Shown here: positions 32,163 to 37,511 of the stretch, piece after piece
Layout of the letters: each line of letters begins with the position of its first letter
Numbering within the stretch: position 1 is the first letter of the stretch
DNA from: Dehalococcoidia bacterium
GTDB lineage: Bacteria > Chloroflexota > Dehalococcoidia > GIF9 > UBA5629
Assembly: GCA_016930155.1 (NCBI GenBank)
Contig: JAFGHL010000071.1
Coordinates: forward strand, 1-37,511
Direction of reading: 5' to 3'
DNA: 37,511 bases
Position numbers and translations under genes: made by a program
Notes under the pieces: generated by a model
Told to the model about the DNA's origin: nothing
What the model saw: only the letters and a program-made list of their open reading frames with translations
Databases searched by the model: none

Positions 32163-32624
32163 TTGAAGATCGGCGTTATTTCAGATACCCACGTTAGATT
32201 TTTCTCGGATCTTCCGGCAAACTTGGTAAAAGCTCTGTCAGAGATAGATTTGGTAATCCATGCAGGCGATATAGTTACCCTTGATGTTATCAAGGGGCTG
32301 AAAACGCTAGCGCCGGTTAAAGCTGTCTGTGGTAATATGGATTATCCCGAGGTGCGTGCGGCTTTGCCGGACCAGGAGATATTTGAGGCCGAAGGCAGGA
32401 AAATAGGTATTACACATGGCAGGGGAGGTCCTTCTATCCTTGAAGTTAACGCACCCCGACTTTTTAACGGAGTTGATATAATTATATTCGGGCATACACA
32501 TATTGCATTTAACAAAGTTATGGGCGGTGTGCTGGTGTTTAATCCCGGAAGCGCAAGGGATTCATATGGGATATTAGAATTGGGCAATACCATCGAGGCA
32601 AAAATAATCAGGGGTTATTTTTAA
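32163..32624 (+). CDS. YfcE/MJ0936-type metallophosphoesterase
   Basis: This 153-residue protein is a small calcineurin-like phosphodiesterase. It shows the metal-binding motifs GVISDTHVR, HAGDIV, CGNMD, THGRG and FGHTHIA in the right order, and family members cleave bis-p-nitrophenyl phosphate or cyclic nucleotides. Length fits the family. The start is TTG, directly at MKIGVISDTH; no better upstream start is seen. The next gene begins one base after its stop. Confidence 0.9.
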   Translation: MKIGVISDTHVRFFSDLPANLVKALSEIDLVIHAGDIVTLDVIKGLKTLAPVKAVCGNMDYPEVRAALPDQEIFEAEGRKIGITHGRGGPSILEVNAPRLFNGVDIIIFGHTHIAFNKVMGGVLVFNPGSARDSYGILELGNTIEAKIIRGYF

Positions 32625-32625
32625 A

Positions 32626-33420
32626 ATGAAAGAGAGCTGGCAGGATTTCGAGTTCCTCGACCACCCGGCGCTGGTCGGTTTTATATTTTGCCCGAGGCCT
32701 GACCAGTTTATTTATCCTGACACTGATCATTCTAGCTCTTTTAGTCTGCCGGTGGATGGGGGTGTCAGCATCTCGTGCCGGTTTTATCTGGGAGATAAGG
32801 GCTATCCCAATATCCTGTATTTTCACGGGAATGGCGAGCTGGCCAGCGAGTATGGGGAGGTAGGGGATCTCTATAACCGTGCCGGTGTCAATTTATTTGT
32901 GGCCGATTACCGCGGATACGGTAGTAGCGGCGGGTATCCTTCCATCAGTAGTATGATGAAAGATGCCCAGGGCGTGCTCGAAGGATTTAAAAGGATTCTC
33001 AGCGAGAGATCGATGAGAGGAGGCGTTTTCATTATGGGGCGCTCGCTCGGGAGCGGATCAGCGATTGAGTTGGCAGCCAACCACCCCCTTGATTTTCGCG
33101 GTCTGATCATCGAGAGCGGTTTTTGTGATGTTACAGACCTGATGGGCAGTATAGGCTTGTCTCCGTTTAAGGGAAAAGCGGCAGGCTCTGTGACTCCTGG
33201 CCTGGACCGCGTGCGGCGGATTAACCTGCCGGCACTGGTTATGCACGGTGAACATGATTCTATTGTGCCTCTGGACGAGGGGAAAAAAATATTCGGCAAC
33301 CTTAACTCGGCCGATAAAAAAATAGTAGTAATCCCGAAGGCCGATCATAATTCGATCATGGCGGTGGGGATGGACCTTTATATGCGAGAGCTAAAGGAAT
33401 TTATCCAAAGGGTCGGATAA
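32626..33420 (+). CDS. Alpha/beta hydrolase (Bem46-like serine hydrolase)
   Basis: This 264-residue protein has an alpha/beta fold with oxyanion motif FHGNGE, nucleophile elbow GRSLGSGSA, the acidic residue in HGEHDSIVP and the His in KADHNSIM. It resembles the Bem46/YfhR group more than lipases, with a core region covering most of the chain. It follows the phosphodiesterase by one base and is probably translationally coupled to it. No signal peptide is visible. The substrate is unknown. Confidence 0.88.
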   Translation: MKESWQDFEFLDHPALVGFIFCPRPDQFIYPDTDHSSSFSLPVDGGVSISCRFYLGDKGYPNILYFHGNGELASEYGEVGDLYNRAGVNLFVADYRGYGSSGGYPSISSMMKDAQGVLEGFKRILSERSMRGGVFIMGRSLGSGSAIELAANHPLDFRGLIIESGFCDVTDLMGSIGLSPFKGKAAGSVTPGLDRVRRINLPALVMHGEHDSIVPLDEGKKIFGNLNSADKKIVVIPKADHNSIMAVGMDLYMRELKEFIQRVG

Positions 33421-33450
33421 AAAAGCCCCCTCCGTACGGAGGGGGCTTTT
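33421..33450. terminator. Bidirectional terminator between hydrolase and L25
   Basis: A perfect 30-bp palindrome with AAAAGCCCCC at one end and GGGGGCTTTT at the other starts right after the hydrolase stop and lies 18 bp from the L25 stop on the other strand. It gives a GC-rich stem followed by T residues in both directions. Confidence 0.92.
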
Positions 33451-33468
33451 AAATTGCAGGCTAATCTT

Positions 33469-34131
33469 TTATTCGCTGGCAGGTGCTTCTTCTTCTGCTT
33501 CCTCTTTCGCCTCAGCAGCAGCTTCCTCCACCGCTCCCTCGGCCTCAGCAGCTGGCGCCTCCTCAGCCGCCTTGCGTACCTCGGAGACCTTGATAATCAT
33601 CTGTTCAGGATCGGCAAGCACCGTAATTTTATCGCCGACCACAATGTCTTTAACATGCAAAGACTGGTCGGGTAGAGCGAGGCTGGAGATGTCTACCTCG
33701 ATATTGTGAGGGAGGTCATCGGGCAGGGCTTCTATCTGAAGGGAGGTCATGGCATGAAGCAATGATACGTTCTTGAGCTTGGCAGCCGGGGCCTCTCCAA
33801 CAAATATCAGGGGAACCTCAGCCTTGAGTTTCTCGGTCATGGTCACCTGGTAAAAATCGACATGGGTGGGTTCACCAGTCATTGGATTACGCTGGACATC
33901 GCGGATAAGTACTTTGGACGGAGATGCAACCTCAGCCATTTTGAGGGTGATCAGGTCGGTGCCTCCCGCTCTGGCCAGCAGATGTCCCAGCTTGCGTACA
34001 TTAACCTGCACTGGAATAGATTGAATCCCCCGACCGTAAATATTGCATGGAATTAAACCGCCCCTGCGCAGGAACCGCACTTTCTTGCCTGTAATTTCCC
34101 TTTTCGATATTTCCAGCTCAAGTTTTCTCAT
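33469..34131 (-). CDS. rplY: 50S ribosomal protein L25/general stress protein Ctc
   Basis: This 220-residue protein is the long CTC form of L25, which binds 5S rRNA. The N-terminal L25 domain (1-90) shows GLIPCNIYGRG and HVDFYQV; the second CTC beta-domain (95-185) shows VPLIFVGEAPAAK and VDISSL. A highly acidic Ala/Glu tail fills the last 35 residues. GGAG lies 7 bp before the ATG. It is followed by the bidirectional terminator. Confidence 0.95.
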   Translation of the reverse strand: MRKLELEISKREITGKKVRFLRRGGLIPCNIYGRGIQSIPVQVNVRKLGHLLARAGGTDLITLKMAEVASPSKVLIRDVQRNPMTGEPTHVDFYQVTMTEKLKAEVPLIFVGEAPAAKLKNVSLLHAMTSLQIEALPDDLPHNIEVDISSLALPDQSLHVKDIVVGDKITVLADPEQMIIKVSEVRKAAEEAPAAEAEGAVEEAAAEAKEEAEEEAPASE

Positions 34132-34197
34132 CGTCTTTCTCCAGAGTTAGTAACAAAATATAAAGATTATCCTGTTTAAGCGCTAAAGTCAAATTCA

Positions 34198-36027
34198 CTA
34201 TTTTTTATTTAGCTGTTGCGCCCGGTCACGACAGGCCGGGTATATCCCCTGTAATCCGCAAAGGTTGCAGTCGTTGTGGCGACAATCCGGAGTTAAATCC
34301 GTAGAAAACATCTTTTCACGCTCTTTTTTCAGGAAGGCAGTGCTTACTCCCGAACTTATATGCTGCCAGGGAAGCAATTCATCTGGATGGCGATCACGAT
34401 GCGCGTATAAAGAGGTGTCTATACCACATTCATTGAAAGCCTGCTGCCATTTATTAAAATCCAGGAACTCGCTCCAGGTATCAAGGCGGCAGCCCTTTTT
34501 CCAGGCAGTATAGACGGCAGGGCTCAACCGGCGGTCACCACGGGATAGGACTGCTTCAAGTAAGCTTGTCCTGGGATCGTGCCAGGATAAATGAACGCTG
34601 CCGCGTTTCATACGTCCCTGCAAAAGAATATGCTTCTGGTTGAGAGTTTCTATGCTGTCCTGGGCTGACCACTGGCAGGGTGTGTGGGGTTTGGGGACAA
34701 AGGATGAAACGGAAACCCGTACTCTGGGTGGCCGGCCACGGATGCCCTTTCCCAACCTGCAAATAGTGTCGACCAGGCTTGCAATGGAGGAGACGTCATC
34801 CATCGTTTCCCCGGGAAGGCCGATCATGAAGTAAAGCTTGAGGTTCATCCAGTCTTTTTCAAAGGCAGCAGAAAAGGCTTCCATCATGGCTTCCTCAGGT
34901 ATCCATTTATTAATCGCCTTCCTCATGCGCTCACTGCCGGCCTCGGGAGCAAAGGTAAGGGTCGTCTTGCGGCCTGAAGGAAGGGAGTCGATCAGGTCTA
35001 TGGAAGACTTATCCAATCTTAGGCTGGGTAAGGAAATCGTGATACCATCATGCTTGAACCTTTCTATAATGCTTGCGACCAGATGATTTATGGCGCTGTA
35101 ATCTCCTGAACTGAGAGAAACGAGAGAGAGTGTGTTATAGCCGCTGTTTTTCAGCAGGCAGTCTGCTTCTTCGAGCACTCTGTCTTCGGATATTTCGCGT
35201 ACGGGACGGTAAAGTATGCCTGCCTGGCAAAAGCGGCAACCACGGCTGCAGCCGCGCTGTATTTCCACCGCCGCCCTATCATGAACCACTTCAAGATAGG
35301 GTACCACGGGAAGCAGGGCGGGTTTAAGTTCATTGGCGATAATACGTTGAATGCTGGCGTGTGCATAGGACTGCACTGGGCTAATCGAAGTAAAAGTGCC
35401 CTTTTGGCTGTAGGCGGCTGAATAAAATTGGGGCACGTAAATGCCAGGCAAACGGCAAATCTGCCGCAGCAATTCCTGCTTGTCCTGTCTATGTTTGCCG
35501 TACGTATTAATAATGTTAGATAAAGCTTCCTCAGCCTCGCCTATGAAAAAGGCATCGATGAAGTCGGACATCGGTTCTGGGTTCATGGCGCAGCTACCAC
35601 CGGCGATTACCAGTGGTCCTCCTTCATTTCGATCCCGGGCGAACACTGGAAGGCCGGCCAGATCCAGCATATTCAACACGGTGGTGTAGCTCAACTCATA
35701 TCCCAGCGAAAAACCTATGATGTCGAATTGATTGAGCGGGTGGCGGGACTCCAGGCTGTAGAGCTTCAGGTTGTTTTGTCTGAGACGTTGCTCCATATCA
35801 GGCCAGGGAGAGTACACCCTTTCGGCAATCACTCCGGGCATGGCATTGAGCAATTCGTAGAGTATGGGGATTGCCATATTGGACATTCCCACTTCATAGA
35901 TATCGGGGAAAGCCAGCGCTATCCTGACATTCATGGAGTCCCAGTCTTTGCATACGCAGTTCCATTCCCCGCCTGTATATCTGGCTGGTTTAGTGACTTG
36001 GTTGAAAATAGTATCAGGAATATGCAT
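34198..36027 (-). CDS. TIGR03960-type B12-binding-like radical SAM protein
   Basis: This 609-residue protein has a B12-binding-like N-terminal domain (about 30-200; IALAFPDIYEVGMSNMA, GFSLGYELSYT) and a radical SAM domain with CSRGCRFC (Cys260, 264, 267) and later APEAGSERMRKAINK and MIGLPGETMDDV. A Cys-rich C-terminus (CRHNDCNLCG) is typical of the family. In many genomes this protein is fused to or followed by a second (TIGR03936) domain, then RNase G and ribosomal L21/L27 genes; none of these follows here. The reaction catalysed is not known. ATG at 36027 is the only start in front of a convincing N-terminus. Confidence 0.88.
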   Translation of the reverse strand: MHIPDTIFNQVTKPARYTGGEWNCVCKDWDSMNVRIALAFPDIYEVGMSNMAIPILYELLNAMPGVIAERVYSPWPDMEQRLRQNNLKLYSLESRHPLNQFDIIGFSLGYELSYTTVLNMLDLAGLPVFARDRNEGGPLVIAGGSCAMNPEPMSDFIDAFFIGEAEEALSNIINTYGKHRQDKQELLRQICRLPGIYVPQFYSAAYSQKGTFTSISPVQSYAHASIQRIIANELKPALLPVVPYLEVVHDRAAVEIQRGCSRGCRFCQAGILYRPVREISEDRVLEEADCLLKNSGYNTLSLVSLSSGDYSAINHLVASIIERFKHDGITISLPSLRLDKSSIDLIDSLPSGRKTTLTFAPEAGSERMRKAINKWIPEEAMMEAFSAAFEKDWMNLKLYFMIGLPGETMDDVSSIASLVDTICRLGKGIRGRPPRVRVSVSSFVPKPHTPCQWSAQDSIETLNQKHILLQGRMKRGSVHLSWHDPRTSLLEAVLSRGDRRLSPAVYTAWKKGCRLDTWSEFLDFNKWQQAFNECGIDTSLYAHRDRHPDELLPWQHISSGVSTAFLKKEREKMFSTDLTPDCRHNDCNLCGLQGIYPACRDRAQQLNKK

Positions 36028-36181
36028 CTTGACGGACCTTTCAATTATAGCGGGCTATGGCCATACGGACAAAAAATGTCGCAAAATCTCATCCTGTAAC
36101 AGCAACCATGTGCCATTATAAATTGACACCCGATGAAATTAAAGAGTATATAATAATCTAAATACTATTTACCTTCTCCTG
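36028..36181. promoter_or_regulatory. Divergent promoter region, radical SAM / PAS-GAF gene
   Basis: On the plus strand a perfect TTGACA (36123-36128) is followed by TATATA (18-bp spacer) or TATAAT at 36149-36154 (20-bp spacer). On the minus strand a TATAAT lies at 36120-36115. Both genes appear to start from this 154-bp gap. Nothing else is seen in it. Confidence 0.5.
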
Positions 36182-37511
36182 ATGGGTTGTATGGGGGACT
36201 GTCATATCGTGAGGAAAGAGCAAGAGAAAGATCGGAAAAAAGCCAGCTCAAAAGCTGAGAAGCAGCCTGCTGCAGCGAAGAAAAGGGATCGAGCCAGAGC
36301 GCTAAGGTCTGCTAAAGCCAAACCTGTCACCGTTGAAATCATGGCTTCTACGCAGCATGTAATGGAAACGCTTTCCAATATGCAGTTGGGGATCTGTATT
36401 TTCGACAAGGAAGACAGGATTATCGCTGTTAGCCGGCATTTTTCCGGGATAACGGGCTTGCAGACTGAAAGGATAACAGGAAAAAAGCTGGCTAAAAATG
36501 CTCTGTGGGGAGAAGGAGAAGAGCAGGAACAATTTGCGGAACTTTTTGCAGAAGCCAGGAGCTCAGGCAAACCGGTCGCCGGTGAACGCTGGGCTGCGGG
36601 CGCCGGGGAAGAAGGCAACAAGTACTGGAATATTACCCTGCTGCCACAGCAGGAAGATAATAAAGAATATTGTGGCATGTATCTAACGATACAGGAAATC
36701 TGCGAAAAAGGGCCAGAGGTCAGCATGGCGGAGCTGATAGGTGGCATTTTGAAAGAAGGTTTGAGGCATGATGAATTGCGGGGCTTGCTGGATAACCTGG
36801 TTGGAATAGTGAGGGACTTTTGCCGCTGCTCACAGGTAAAAATAGCTCTGATGGATAGATCCGAAGAGCACGTGGTTAGGGCGGAAACGGGGAAAGAGTT
36901 GGGTCTGTGGGATACTGGAGAGACGTTGACCCCCGATGTTATAAAGAAGCTGTTTGAGCAGACTGGGGAGGAAGCGTCGCAACATCGGAACGACCGGGGA
37001 ACAATTTATCTGGAGAATATTAACCTTCTTGAAGGCAGCTTGGAGGGAGAGGTAAAAGAACTGGCGGTTAACCTGCGCAATTCATATGGATTCCGCTCTA
37101 TCGCGTTCATCCCGGTCAAGGTTGACGGCAGGACCAAAGGATTCATCCAGCTGGCTAATACAAGAGCGGGAGGCATAACGTCAGAGGCATTAGAAGCTGT
37201 TGAAATTGCCGCGGACCAGCTTCACATGATACTGGAGAGGACGGAGTTAAAAGAAGATGTACGCAGACAGCGCGAGAGTCTTCTGCGGCAGATGCATGAA
37301 CGCAGTGCCCACCTAGAGGCCATGAGCGGCAGGCTAAAACAGGAGGTCTTTGAACGCAAGAAGAGTCAGGATGAAATGCGGGAGCAAAGGGATCTCGCCG
37401 TGACGCTCAATGGTATTGTCAATTTAAATGAAGCCCTACAGCTTTGCCTTGAATCTGCCATACGTGTTGCAGGCGCAGATTCTGGCGGTATTTATCTTGT
37501 CGACCGTCAGA
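36182..37511 (+). CDS. PAS/GAF sensor protein (3' end outside window)
   Basis: The frame is open from an ATG at 36182 to the window edge (443 codons). Residues about 10-50 are Lys/Arg/Ala-rich and probably disordered. A PAS domain follows (about 55-180; LGICIFDKEDRIIAVSRHF, YWNITLLPQQE), then a GAF domain (about 190-360), a coiled coil (about 360-410) and the start of a second GAF (LNEALQLCLESAIRVAGADS). The output domain (histidine kinase or other) is off the edge. Start choice is uncertain: ATG 36191 and GTG 36209 are also in frame. No transmembrane segment is seen, so it would sense a cytoplasmic signal. Confidence 0.8.
   Translation, partial: MGCMGDCHIVRKEQEKDRKKASSKAEKQPAAAKKRDRARALRSAKAKPVTVEIMASTQHVMETLSNMQLGICIFDKEDRIIAVSRHFSGITGLQTERITGKKLAKNALWGEGEEQEQFAELFAEARSSGKPVAGERWAAGAGEEGNKYWNITLLPQQEDNKEYCGMYLTIQEICEKGPEVSMAELIGGILKEGLRHDELRGLLDNLVGIVRDFCRCSQVKIALMDRSEEHVVRAETGKELGLWDTGETLTPDVIKKLFEQTGEEASQHRNDRGTIYLENINLLEGSLEGEVKELAVNLRNSYGFRSIAFIPVKVDGRTKGFIQLANTRAGGITSEALEAVEIAADQLHMILERTELKEDVRRQRESLLRQMHERSAHLEAMSGRLKQEVFERKKSQDEMREQRDLAVTLNGIVNLNEALQLCLESAIRVAGADSGGIYLVDRQ

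Noticed and set aside
36202-36747. Minus-strand frame of 181 codons opposite the PAS/GAF gene
   Set aside because: The plus frame is open to the edge with PAS and GAF features; the antisense product has only low-complexity Ser/Ala.
1-37511. Mobile elements, CRISPR arrays, phage genes, rRNA
   Set aside because: No transposase, integrase, repeat-spacer array or rRNA-like stretch was recognised on either strand.

Overview
The window reads as a chromosomal segment from a strictly anaerobic bacterium, most likely an uncultured Chloroflexota of the Dehalococcoidia type. That placement is inference. It rests on a Wood-Ljungdahl (reductive acetyl-CoA) gene set that mixes bacterial and archaeal parts, a bacterial housekeeping complement (dnaA, gyrA, gyrB, obg, nadD, fmt, L25/CTC), and several small zinc-ribbon/TPR/membrane proteins of unclear function. 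No phage, insertion sequence, CRISPR array or rRNA was seen. Coding density is high and most intergenic gaps are short.

Positions 1-10417 form a divergent carbon-fixation locus. On the minus strand, acsE, acsD and acsC (methyl-H4folate methyltransferase and the two corrinoid/iron-sulfur protein subunits) are followed by NuoE- and NuoF-like subunits; the NuoF-like gene runs off the left edge. On the plus strand, after a small RNase HI gene, lies cdhA-cdhB-cdhC, the archaeal-type CO dehydrogenase/acetyl-CoA synthase alpha, epsilon and beta subunits in the gene order used by methanogens. Together these would pass a methyl group from methyl-H4folate to the corrinoid protein, reduce CO2 to CO at CdhA, and join both with CoA at CdhC. 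The NuoEF-like flavoprotein plausibly links the pathway to NAD(H).

Positions 10636-25793 are rich in replication and housekeeping genes: gyrB, a GNAT acetyltransferase, nadD, a divergent obg, dnaA, fmt, a YugP-like membrane metalloprotease, mazG, tRNA-Pro(CGG), a PGM-like probable homoserine kinase, aspartate kinase with an internal beta-subunit start, an Nfu scaffold, and a TPR protein coupled to gyrA. AT-rich DNA with DnaA-box-like 9-mers lies between dnaA and obg, and palindromes lie between dnaA and fmt. This is a plausible replication-origin neighbourhood.

Positions 25794-37511 hold smaller units: an alpha/beta hydrolase with a site-2-protease/CBS protein, a universal stress protein divergent from a zinc-ribbon/TPR protein, a minus-strand operon of two tandem B-box-like zinc-finger membrane paralogues plus rmuC, a free-standing 28-residue membrane peptide with its own strong terminator, a YfcE-like phosphodiesterase with a second hydrolase, L25/CTC, a TIGR03960-type radical SAM protein, and the start of a PAS/GAF signalling protein cut by the right edge.

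The strongest leads are the hybrid bacterial/archaeal acetyl-CoA pathway locus, the Obg GTPase with a broken G3 motif and no C-terminal domain, the GyrA quinolone-pocket Leu, the conserved internal start in lysC, the PGM-like gene next to lysC, the tandem zinc-finger membrane paralogues, and the stand-alone small membrane peptide. Several genes also seem to lack Shine-Dalgarno sites and to have promoter -10 boxes right before the start codon, suggesting leaderless mRNAs.
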